From a virus, in IMG/VR virus record IMGVR_UViG_3300021233_000230, positions 1 to 23,126 of that record: 23,126 nucleotides of DNA; one strand, written 5' to 3'. The notes below the pieces were generated by a model, which did no database searches, was not told the origin of the DNA, and was given only the letters and a program-made list of their open reading frames with translations. A program made the translations under genes and the position numbers. Positions within the stretch are counted from its first letter, which is position 1. Each line of letters begins with the position of its first letter. Below, in pieces: positions 8,228 to 15,276 of this stretch.

Positions 8228-8357
8228 TGGCAGCGAGGACTATGTGGTAAAGCTGCTGAAAAAGGCAGGCTTACCGGTTACTCGTGAAAACTACATTGGA
8301 TTGGCTTATCCCGAAGGATTGCCAGAAGACTTTGGGGAAGAGCAAATCCCCGTGTAA
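8160..8357 (+). CDS. Small acidic protein (65 aa), AT-rich cassette
   Basis: The ATG at 8160 lies inside the end of the ejection gene and has AAGAGG six bases upstream. The first about 25 residues are a Pro/Gln/Lys-rich tail encoded in the overlap. The compact part is VVKLLKKAGLPVTRENYIGLAYPEGLPEDFGEE. The 'PVTRENYxxLAYP.G.P' pattern occurs in small phage and bacterial proteins of unknown function. An alternative GTG start at 8244 has GAGG five bases upstream and would give only 37 residues, with just the conserved part. The composition matches the AT-rich C-terminal domain of the gene before it, so the two probably arrived together. The large ejection gene starts 17 bases later. Confidence 0.65.
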   Translation: MKLSKQAPTKAPEPQNGPEPQSDGSEDYVVKLLKKAGLPVTRENYIGLAYPEGLPEDFGEEQIPV

Positions 8358-8374
8358 TTTAAGGAAAGTGACCC

Positions 8375-11197
8375 ATGCCTGACTTTGGCCTAACCAAGCT
8401 GGTCCTCCGCGCAGCCCGCGAAGCGAAGGTGACGCGCCCCGCTGCTGAGGCGCTGCCGACGGCCATTGCTGGCGCTGCTACCCCGCCGACTGCTGCCGTT
8501 CCCGGTGCGCCCCCGGCGTCGGTTATTGCAGGCCCTGCCCCTGCTCAGGTTCCCAACCCCACGCCTGCAGCCCCTGCGCGGCCTTCTGCGGCCCCTGCTG
8601 CCGCTACCGTGCCAACGCCTGCCGCTGCCGTTGTCGAGCCTCCTGCGGGCGCTGCGGCGCCTGTAGAGGTCCCGGTCACTCCTGCCGCTCCGCGCCTGCC
8701 GTCTCCGCTCATGCCGGAGGTCAACATCGACGAGCGTGCCAGGGCGGTGAGCCGGGCGAACCTCGGCGAGTTTGACCTTGACGCCACGCATCAGACGAAC
8801 TTCGACACCATCACCACGACGGACGATGTGAAGGCCGTCATTGCCGAGGCTGCCGACCGTAATGCCCCGCTCATCGAGGAGTCCCGCCGTGGGACCATCT
8901 CGAACGAGCAGCTAAAGGGACTGGCCGCCGACCTGAACATGGAGCAGGACATTGTCCGCGCCGTGCTCGAGCGCGAGTCTGGCGGCGTCCTGCGGCCTGA
9001 GGTCATCCTCGGCGCTCGTCAGGTGCTGAACGCCTCGGCAGATAGAGTTCTGCAACTGGGTAAAAAGATTTCTAGCGGGCAAGCCACCGATATCGAACGG
9101 CTTCAGTTTCGCCGGCAGGTGCAATTCCACGACGAGTACCAGCGCCAGTTCATGGGCGCTCGCGCCGAGACTGGCCGCGCCCTGAATGCGTTCGGAATCC
9201 CGGTCGGTATCGACAACGAGCCGATGCGCCTCAAGGCGTTGCAGCAGGCCGTCGATACCATGCATGGCGCCGATACCGATGCGCTGGCTGCAATGGTCGC
9301 ACAGCTCGATACCGCCGAAGGCATTGGGCGATTCACCCGCGAGTACAGCCGCAGCCGGGTTGCCGGCGTCCTGCAGGAGCTGTTCATCAATTCGCTGCTG
9401 TCCGGCCCCAAGACGCATATCATCAATGCCCAGGGCAATGCCCTGTTCTCGATGATGAATGTCTTCGAGACGGCCGTCGCTGCCCGCCTTGGCAAGATGC
9501 TGCCGGGCGCCGACCATGTCGAGATTGGCGAGGCTTCGGCCATTCTGTTTGGCCAGATGACCGGGTTCCGCGATGCGATGCGGGTGGCTGCCAAGTCGTT
9601 CCGCGAAGGCCGGGCGCTCGATGCCGCCATGAAGTACACCGGCCACACGGACCGGGCTATCTCAACGGCCAACCTGTTCCGCGATAGCCAACCCCACCCG
9701 AGCGTGGCGGCGGCGCTGGATCTGGTCGGTGCGGCCATCCGTCTGCCGACCGAGCGGGTCATGGCCCCGACGGACGAGTTCTTCAAGATGATGGCCTTCC
9801 GTGGGGAACTGGCACGAAATGCCTACCTGCACGCCATGGATGTCACCCAGTCCAAGGTAATGACCGAGGACGAGATTGCCCAGGTCATCAAGGACTTCAT
9901 GGAGAACCCGCCGCAGCGGGTGCTGTCGGTCGCCGAAGACCAGGTGCAGGTGATGACGTTCCAAGAGCCGCTGGGTCCGATAGCCTCGAAGTGGCAGGCC
10001 GCGCTCAGTAAAACCCCCGGCGCCTTTTTCATTGCCCCGTTCATCAAGACCCCGGTCAATATCTTCAAGGCTGGCCTGATGGAGCGCAGCCCGCTGGCGC
10101 TGTTCTCCGAGAAGGTCCGCCGCGATATCGCTGGCGGTGGCCGAGCTCGTGACATGGCACTGGCCAAGCTGTCCATGGGCAGCCTGACGGTAGGCACGGT
10201 GGCGGTCATGGCCGCTTCCGGTTCCATCACCGGCGGCGGCCCGCAGAATCCGGACGCTCGCCGAGCCCTCGAGGCCGACGGCTGGCAGCCGTACAGCTTC
10301 GCCATCCCGAACGAGGATGGCACGGTGACGTACCAGTCTTATGCCCGTGCCGAGCCGCTGGCCTATGTCATCGGCGCCACCGCGGATGCCGTCGAGGTCG
10401 GTGCCTATCTTGATTACGATGACGAGACCAAGGACGAGGCACAAGCGACCAACGACGCCCTTGCCGCAGTGGTGGCCGGCGTGGCAAATAACACCATGTC
10501 GAAGACCTTCCTGCAGGGTGTGGCCGACTTCTCGGAGGCCATGGCAGACCCGAAACGGTACATGACCCAGTTCCTGACCTCGACCGGCACGGCACTGATT
10601 CCCTATTCCGCCTTCCGCCGGCAGGCTGCCCAGATTCAGGACCCGGTAATCCGCGAGGCGTGGACCTTGTCTGACAAGCTCGCTGCGTCCAGTGGTATTC
10701 CCGGCTGGAGCGAAAAGGCACCCCCGCGGCGTGACATATTCGGCGAGCCGATGTACCGCAAGGGTGGCTCCCTGATGGGCGTCATGTCTCCATTCCCTGA
10801 GAGCACCACCAAGGGCGACCCGGTCATGGATGAGGTGCTGTCGGTCATAAATCAGACCCGCACGGTCCCGGTCGCAATGCCTGGTCGACGCATCGAGAAC
10901 CTGAAGCTGACGGTCGAGGAGTACGACGAGCTGGTGACGTACAGCCGCCGCGACCCCCTGCCGGATGGGCTCACCTTCAAGGAGCACCTGCAGGATTTGT
11001 TTGATTCGCAGGCGTACCAGCTGGCCACCCCGGATTACCGGGTGGTGCTTATCAAGCAGGTTCAGAACGTGGCTGACCAAGTGGGTCGTGCCATGCTCGA
11101 GCAGAACAACCCCGGTTTCTCCGACCGGCTGGCCGACCGCCGCCTCCTGAAACAGAAGAAGATGTTCGGCGCCGAGGCAGTTATAGAGGCGCCATAG
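8375..11197 (+). CDS. Large internal virion (ejection) protein
   Basis: This 940-aa protein is the last and largest of the ejection series. After MPDFGLTKLVLRAAREAK comes a Pro/Ala linker (about 25-115) and then a long helical body. Marks shared with large core proteins of many podoviruses are NSLLSGPKTHIINAQGN at about 345-361, ERVMAPTDEFFKMMAFRGEL near 457-476, FFIAPFIKTPVNIFKAGL at about 550-567, a hydrophobic segment LTVGTVAVMAASGSI near 607-621, and GWQPYSFAI at about 638-646. No lysozyme or transglycosylase motif was seen, unlike T7 gp16. An AAGGAAAG site precedes the ATG. It probably travels into the host with the DNA and spans the inner membrane; that role is inferred from family and position. 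Confidence 0.75.
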   Translation: MPDFGLTKLVLRAAREAKVTRPAAEALPTAIAGAATPPTAAVPGAPPASVIAGPAPAQVPNPTPAAPARPSAAPAAATVPTPAAAVVEPPAGAAAPVEVPVTPAAPRLPSPLMPEVNIDERARAVSRANLGEFDLDATHQTNFDTITTTDDVKAVIAEAADRNAPLIEESRRGTISNEQLKGLAADLNMEQDIVRAVLERESGGVLRPEVILGARQVLNASADRVLQLGKKISSGQATDIERLQFRRQVQFHDEYQRQFMGARAETGRALNAFGIPVGIDNEPMRLKALQQAVDTMHGADTDALAAMVAQLDTAEGIGRFTREYSRSRVAGVLQELFINSLLSGPKTHIINAQGNALFSMMNVFETAVAARLGKMLPGADHVEIGEASAILFGQMTGFRDAMRVAAKSFREGRALDAAMKYTGHTDRAISTANLFRDSQPHPSVAAALDLVGAAIRLPTERVMAPTDEFFKMMAFRGELARNAYLHAMDVTQSKVMTEDEIAQVIKDFMENPPQRVLSVAEDQVQVMTFQEPLGPIASKWQAALSKTPGAFFIAPFIKTPVNIFKAGLMERSPLALFSEKVRRDIAGGGRARDMALAKLSMGSLTVGTVAVMAASGSITGGGPQNPDARRALEADGWQPYSFAIPNEDGTVTYQSYARAEPLAYVIGATADAVEVGAYLDYDDETKDEAQATNDALAAVVAGVANNTMSKTFLQGVADFSEAMADPKRYMTQFLTSTGTALIPYSAFRRQAAQIQDPVIREAWTLSDKLAASSGIPGWSEKAPPRRDIFGEPMYRKGGSLMGVMSPFPESTTKGDPVMDEVLSVINQTRTVPVAMPGRRIENLKLTVEEYDELVTYSRRDPLPDGLTFKEHLQDLFDSQAYQLATPDYRVVLIKQVQNVADQVGRAMLEQNNPGFSDRLADRRLLKQKKMFGAEAVIEAP

Positions 11198-11207
11198 CCC
11201 GCAGGCC

Positions 11208-11230
11208 GGGGGGAGGGTAGGCTTCCCCCC
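11208..11230. terminator. G6/C6 hairpin between ejection and tailspike genes
   Basis: GGGGGGAGG (11208-11216) pairs with CTTCCCCCC (11222-11230) around a 5-base loop, with one G-T wobble. No T-tract follows on either strand, so it is probably an attenuating or processing hairpin in the 92-base gap. The gap otherwise holds only the tailspike ribosome site (GGAGG at 11280-11284). Confidence 0.5.
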
Positions 11231-11289
11231 ATAAGAACGAGCGCCAAGCGCCTCTCCGACATTGCCCGATTTCCGGGCTGGAGGCGTTG

Positions 11290-13566
11290 ATGGCTAATCC
11301 GACGATTGGGGCTACGACGCCTCGCATTCAATACACCGCGACCGCGAGCCAGACGGTGTTCACCGTCCCGTTCGAGTTCCTCGCCAATGCTGATCTGGCG
11401 GTGTACGTCAATGGCACGCTCAAGACCCTGACCACGGACTACACCCTGACCGGGGCTAACACCACCGGCGGCGGTTCGCTGACCTTCGTCACGGGCAGGA
11501 CGGCCGGCGACATTGTCACTATCCTCGGCAACCTTGCCTACAGCCGCAACACCAACAAATACACCAAATTCGGGCTGTTGCCGGCTGAGGTCCTCGAGGC
11601 CGACTTCGATGCCCTGCAGGTTCAGGCCAAGCAGCTGGCGCTGGCCGACCAGTTTGCCATTCGCGCCCCGCTGACCGACACCGGCAGTCCCGCCATGACC
11701 TTGCCGGTCAAGGCTACTCGTGCCAGCAAGGCGCTGGGGTTTGATGCCAATGGCAACCCGACAGTCAGCACTAGTTCCTTAGCTGACATCGACTCGACCG
11801 TGCAGATCATCGACACGTTGAATGCTTTGCCTGCAGGAAGCTCTGCAAACGTCAGTTATTTGCCCGCTGGTGTTGGCGCTGTAATCAGTACGGTGCAAAC
11901 AAAGCTACGCGAAACTGTCAGCGTCAAAGACTTTGGAGCAGTCGGAAACGGTTCTACCGATGACACGACGGCCATTCAAAAAGCAATTAATGAAGTGGTT
12001 TCTCGCGGCAGCGGAATGATTTATTTTCCGCCCGGAATTTATAAAACCACATCCGCTCTTACAATTACCAATGCCAAAGGCATTGGAATGTTTGGCGACG
12101 GTTCTGACCGAACAATGATTGATGCCGTAAACGGAAATGTTGCGGTTCAGTGCAATGGTTTGTGGCGAAGTGTATTTAAAGGCTTGACGTTTAGAACTAG
12201 CGGAACTGCGCTTGTCAACAAAGCAACCTTTGAACTCGACGGTAATTACGATGGCGTAAATACTCAGGGAGTTCAGGGAAATATTTTCATGGAATGCGCG
12301 TTCCAAGGAAGCGGCATTGCTACATATGCGTTTGCCGTTTGCAGGCAGGGTGGAGCCTCTGGTCAAGGCAGCGAAAATATATGGATTGGCTGCACTTGGT
12401 ACGGTGCAACCGAAGCGTGTTTTCTAGTAAATGGTTTTAACGCGCTAAACAATACTATTGTTGGCGGAAACTTTCAAAGTTATTCCAAGCATGGAGCTGC
12501 AAATTACGCAGGGTCTGTCGCGTTTTATTCCGTCGGATTTCAAAGCACGACCTCATATACTCAAATTCTTAATAATGGCTACGACATCTTTACCGGAACG
12601 ACTGGCGCAAAAGAACCAATAGTTGTAAGCGGCTGCAGAACTGAGTCACTGCGATTTTTCTATGGTTCGCAAACGCAGCCTCCCGTTATATTTGGAAACG
12701 TGCAACTTCCGGCGCTTAACAGTTCATGGCAGGCTAATTCAGCAAGAGCACTGAATTACGCAATCAATAAAAATGCCCCGTCTGGTACGGCAAAGTTGTA
12801 TGTCGCAACGACCGGTGGAACCACTGGCGCAGTTGAACCAACATGGCCTGAAACTGGAACTGTGGCAGATGGCAGTGTTGTGTGGACTGTCACGGAATTT
12901 GATGTTGTACGCATTGATAACCTTTCATCCGGTAGACCAGTCACTGCATTTACAGATTTAAGAACTAACTCTTTTACGCTTGGCAACGTAAATGCAAGAA
13001 CTAAAAATGACAAAGCGTGCGTTGAGATTATTGGTCCAACGACGTACGCAGCAAAACAAGGCGACGAAATAATTTTGGTTGACGCATCTGCTGGTGCGGT
13101 AACTATTACTCCATATTTTGCATCACCAACCACTCCATCTGCCTACCCTGTTGGACATGAAGTAACCGTTTCAAAGGTTGATACATCAATCAATGCTGTT
13201 ACTGTAACTAGTGTTGGCGTGATTCCAGGAGGAGGCAAAGGATTTGTAACCTTTGCCCTATCTGGCGGAAGTTTCTCTACCGGGTATTACGTCACCTCAT
13301 CCAGCAATCACCTTGGGCCAAGCGGATCTGCAACGTATGACCCAGCAAACCTACTCGATGGTGCTGGCGCTACCACCACTGTCACTGTCACTGGTGCTCG
13401 ACTTGGCGATTACGCTGAGGCGTCATTCAGTTTGGATTTGCAGGGCATTACTGTGACGGCATGGGTCAGCGCAAATGACACAGTCAGCGTCAGGTTCCAG
13501 AATGAGACTGGCGGTGCCATTGACCTTGCGTCTGGTACTTTGCGAGCACGGGTCAGAAAGCCATGA
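11290..13566 (+). CDS. Tailspike with T7-type N-terminal anchor and pectate-lyase-fold body
   Basis: The 758-aa protein is the host-recognition spike. Residues 1 to about 155 match the T7 tail-fibre N-terminal anchor (TVFTVPFEFLANADLAVYVNG, then TTDYTLTGANTTGGGSLTF). From about 210, VKDFGAVGNGSTDDTTAIQKAI opens a pectate-lyase-superfamily beta-helix, with YFPPGIYKTTSALTI after it, probably a depolymerase acting on capsule or LPS. Near 500-535, TTGGTTGAVEPTWPETGTVADGSVVWT is a common tail-fibre surface module. The last about 80 residues (YDPANLLDGAGATTTVTVTGA to the end) are a widespread C-terminal trimer module. The ATG has GGAGG five bases upstream; TTG at 11287 is an alternative. The body is AT-richer than either end, a sign of domain exchange. 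Confidence 0.88.
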   Translation: MANPTIGATTPRIQYTATASQTVFTVPFEFLANADLAVYVNGTLKTLTTDYTLTGANTTGGGSLTFVTGRTAGDIVTILGNLAYSRNTNKYTKFGLLPAEVLEADFDALQVQAKQLALADQFAIRAPLTDTGSPAMTLPVKATRASKALGFDANGNPTVSTSSLADIDSTVQIIDTLNALPAGSSANVSYLPAGVGAVISTVQTKLRETVSVKDFGAVGNGSTDDTTAIQKAINEVVSRGSGMIYFPPGIYKTTSALTITNAKGIGMFGDGSDRTMIDAVNGNVAVQCNGLWRSVFKGLTFRTSGTALVNKATFELDGNYDGVNTQGVQGNIFMECAFQGSGIATYAFAVCRQGGASGQGSENIWIGCTWYGATEACFLVNGFNALNNTIVGGNFQSYSKHGAANYAGSVAFYSVGFQSTTSYTQILNNGYDIFTGTTGAKEPIVVSGCRTESLRFFYGSQTQPPVIFGNVQLPALNSSWQANSARALNYAINKNAPSGTAKLYVATTGGTTGAVEPTWPETGTVADGSVVWTVTEFDVVRIDNLSSGRPVTAFTDLRTNSFTLGNVNARTKNDKACVEIIGPTTYAAKQGDEIILVDASAGAVTITPYFASPTTPSAYPVGHEVTVSKVDTSINAVTVTSVGVIPGGGKGFVTFALSGGSFSTGYYVTSSSNHLGPSGSATYDPANLLDGAGATTTVTVTGARLGDYAEASFSLDLQGITVTAWVSANDTVSVRFQNETGGAIDLASGTLRARVRKP

Positions 13567-13910
13567 AAACGGCCGCTTGGCAGCGCAAGGAAGGGCAGGA
13601 CCCCGAGGGCGGGCTGAACGCCAAGGGTCGAGCCTCGTACCATGCCGAGACTGGTGGCGAACTGCGGCCGCCAGTCAAGGGTGCACCAAAGAGCGAGGAT
13701 GACCTCAAGCGCAAGGGCGCGTTCCTCGTCCGCATGGGCAGCTCGAAAGGGCCGCTCTTCAAGGATGGCGAGAAGACCAGGCTAAAGCTGTCCCTCGAGG
13801 CGTGGGGCCACCGCGGCGACAAACGAACTGCCGTGGCCAAGGGCCGCCGGCTGCTCGAGCGGTATTCGCTGTTGGACGTAAAAGAGCACGGAGGCGGCGA
13901 AGATGAGTAA
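13563..13910 (+). CDS. DUF6321-like phage protein
   Basis: This 115-aa basic protein overlaps the tailspike stop by ATGA and returns to GC-rich composition. Segments AAWQRKEGQDPEGGLNAKGRASY, GELRPPVKGAPK, KRKGAFLVRMGSSKGP and TRLKLSLEAWGHR follow the pattern of the DUF6321 family. That family is frequent in cyanophage, pelagiphage and other aquatic podophage or myophage genomes near tail or lysis genes. The function is unknown. The many Lys and Arg residues and the absence of membrane segments suggest nucleic-acid or virion association, but that is a guess. Its 3' end overlaps the holin start by 8 bases. Confidence 0.75.
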   Translation: MKTAAWQRKEGQDPEGGLNAKGRASYHAETGGELRPPVKGAPKSEDDLKRKGAFLVRMGSSKGPLFKDGEKTRLKLSLEAWGHRGDKRTAVAKGRRLLERYSLLDVKEHGGGEDE

Positions 13911-14079
13911 CCCAGCAAGCACTAGGGTGGCCGATGCTGCTGCCGCCACCAGTTCGCTCGGCTGGCTGGCCTCTGTTGCCACCGATACCCTGCCCATATT
14001 CCAGCTGCTGGCCGCACTGGTGGCTATTGTGGCCGGCGTGTTCGCCATCGCCTACCACTGGCAGCGGCTCAAAAAATGA
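13903..14079 (+). CDS. Holin, single-membrane-segment type
   Basis: This 58-aa protein has a short polar N-terminus, a weakly hydrophobic stretch LGWLASVATDTL (about 18-29) and one clear membrane segment, FQLLAALVAIVAGVFAIAY (about 32-50). It ends in a positively charged tail HWQRLKK, the usual cytoplasmic end of small holins. It overlaps DUF6321 by 8 bases, and its stop overlaps the endolysin start by ATGA. Placement directly before the endolysin supports a holin role: timed pores in the inner membrane that release or activate the endolysin. A second, larger holin-like gene follows the endolysin, so this one could be a pinholin or a regulator. Confidence 0.75.
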   Translation: MSNPASTRVADAAAATSSLGWLASVATDTLPIFQLLAALVAIVAGVFAIAYHWQRLKK

Positions 14080-14543
14080 GCGCCTTTGACCGGGCGCTGG
14101 CACTGGTGCTGCGCCACGAAGGTGGGCTAGTCAGCGATGAACGCGACCCCGGCGGGATTACCAACTTCGGCATCAGTCAGCGGGCGTACCCCGACCTAGA
14201 CATTCGCAACCTAAAGGTTGCAGATGCAGCGAATATTTACCGCACGGACTATTGGGACGCTATCAAGGGCGACCAGCTGCCCGACGGATTGGCCATCTGC
14301 GTGTTCGATGCTGCAGTGAACATGGGCACCGACAAGGCCATCAGGCTCCTGCAGAAGGCCTGCTCGGTGCAGGTCGATGGCTTGATTGGTCCTAACACCC
14401 TACGAGCCGCCAGCCGCCTGCCAGACGCTGTGGCGCGGTTCTCTGCCGATAGGGTAATTGCTTACACCGGAATCAGGAACTTCGACCTGTACGGTCGTGG
14501 ATGGTTACGGCGTACCATCGCCACTGCAATGGAGGCAGCATGA
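14076..14543 (+). CDS. Endolysin, GH108 N-acetylmuramidase
   Basis: This 155-aa protein cleaves the glycan strands of peptidoglycan. The N-terminal catalytic part has RHEGGLVSDERDPGGITNFGIS, in which Glu15 in HEGG is the family's catalytic acid and the DPGG-TNFGI stretch is the signature. YRTDYWDAIKGDQLPDGLAICVFDAAVNMG follows at about 55-85. The C-terminal part (about 85-140: AIRLLQKACSVQVDGLIGPNTLRAA) is a PG_binding_3-type module. No N-terminal signal or anchor segment is present, so export should depend on a holin. It overlaps both flanking holin genes by ATGA, forming a compact lysis cassette. Length and motifs agree with full-length phage GH108 enzymes. Confidence 0.93.
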   Translation: MSAFDRALALVLRHEGGLVSDERDPGGITNFGISQRAYPDLDIRNLKVADAANIYRTDYWDAIKGDQLPDGLAICVFDAAVNMGTDKAIRLLQKACSVQVDGLIGPNTLRAASRLPDAVARFSADRVIAYTGIRNFDLYGRGWLRRTIATAMEAA

Positions 14544-14956
14544 CCCCAATCCTTGGTGGCATCCTAGATGCCGGTCTAAAGATTTTGGACAAGGTCCTGC
14601 CTGACCCGCAGGCCAAAGCCGCCGCCCAACTCGAGCTGCTCAAGCTCCAGCAGGCCGGCGATTTCAAGCAGCTTGAAGCCGACCTGCAACTTGCCCTGGC
14701 ACAAACCAAAATCAACGAGATCGAGGCGGGCAGCCCTGACCTGTTCCGCGGTGGCTGGCGCCCGGCTGCCGGCTGGGTCTGCGTGGCTGGCCTTGCCTAT
14801 CAGTTCCTGTTCCAACCGCTGGCGGCATGGTCCGGTGGCGTTCAGGGCTGGGCCCCACCGCCCGTGCTGGACCTTGGCGATCTGATGGGCCTGCTGTTTG
14901 GCCTGCTCGGCCTCGGCACCCTGCGTACGGTCGACAAGCGGAACGGGAAGGGATAG
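14540..14956 (+). CDS. Second holin, GTA 3-TM type
   Basis: This 138-aa protein starts at the ATG overlapping the endolysin stop. The N-terminus MTPILGGILDAGLKILDKVLPDP and the Gln/Leu-rich helix at about 28-65 precede FRGGWRPAAGWVCVAGLAYQFLFQPL at about 73-98 and a last hydrophobic segment LMGLLFGLLGLGTL near 117-130. This is the 'holin of 3TMs, for gene-transfer release' pattern (first hydrophobic segment weak). An in-frame ATG farther upstream inside the endolysin is less likely, because the overlapping start matches its neighbours. No spanin gene was recognised here. It may be the main holin, with the 58-aa protein as partner, or the reverse. Confidence 0.78.
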   Translation: MTPILGGILDAGLKILDKVLPDPQAKAAAQLELLKLQQAGDFKQLEADLQLALAQTKINEIEAGSPDLFRGGWRPAAGWVCVAGLAYQFLFQPLAAWSGGVQGWAPPPVLDLGDLMGLLFGLLGLGTLRTVDKRNGKG

Positions 14957-14958
14957 CC

Positions 14959-15273
14959 GTGGCCGCCTCCCCAAAGACGAGGCGGGCGCAGATTCCCAAG
15001 GCGTTCCATGTGATGGGTCACACCATCACCGTCAAGCGTATTCCTAAGACGCGCTGGAAAGCCGGAAAGAACTGCGTCGGCTATTTCGACCCCGCGGCCA
15101 TGACCATTGCCGTCTGCTCCAGCATGGCCGCATCCGCCCAGGAGCAGACCTTCTGGCATGAGGTCACGCACTGCATTCTTTTTGCCCTCAACTCGCCAAA
15201 GTACGAGGACGAGGAGTTCGTCGACCAGATTGGCGGGCTGCTGCATCAAATCATTACGTCAATGGAGTTTTGA
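14959..15273 (+). CDS. Tiny HExxH zinc-metallopeptidase-like protein
   Basis: A GTG 2 bases after the holin stop starts a 104-aa protein with basic N-terminus. HEVTH at residues 67-71 is a canonical HExxH zinc motif (two His ligands, Glu as general base). YEDEEFVDQIGGLLHQ at 82-97 supplies Glu residues that could be the third ligand, in gluzincin or ImmA/IrrE-like fashion. The protein is at the lower size limit for a peptidase. Homologous small phage proteins of this pattern are often unannotated. It is co-transcribed between the lysis genes and the metallophosphoesterase. Target and activity are unknown; host-regulator cleavage or envelope work are both possible. Confidence 0.65.
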   Translation: MAASPKTRRAQIPKAFHVMGHTITVKRIPKTRWKAGKNCVGYFDPAAMTIAVCSSMAASAQEQTFWHEVTHCILFALNSPKYEDEEFVDQIGGLLHQIITSMEF

Positions 15274-15276
15274 CCT

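Noticed and set aside
9662-11080. A 472-codon open frame on the minus strand opposite the large ejection gene
   Set aside because: Its codons are the mirror of a GC-rich, strongly third-position-biased gene; the product is rich in His, Arg and Gly with no motif, and the plus-strand protein has clear phage patterns.
11290-13566. Diversity-generating retroelement acting on the tailspike
   Set aside because: No reverse transcriptase, template repeat or matching variable repeat was seen in the window.
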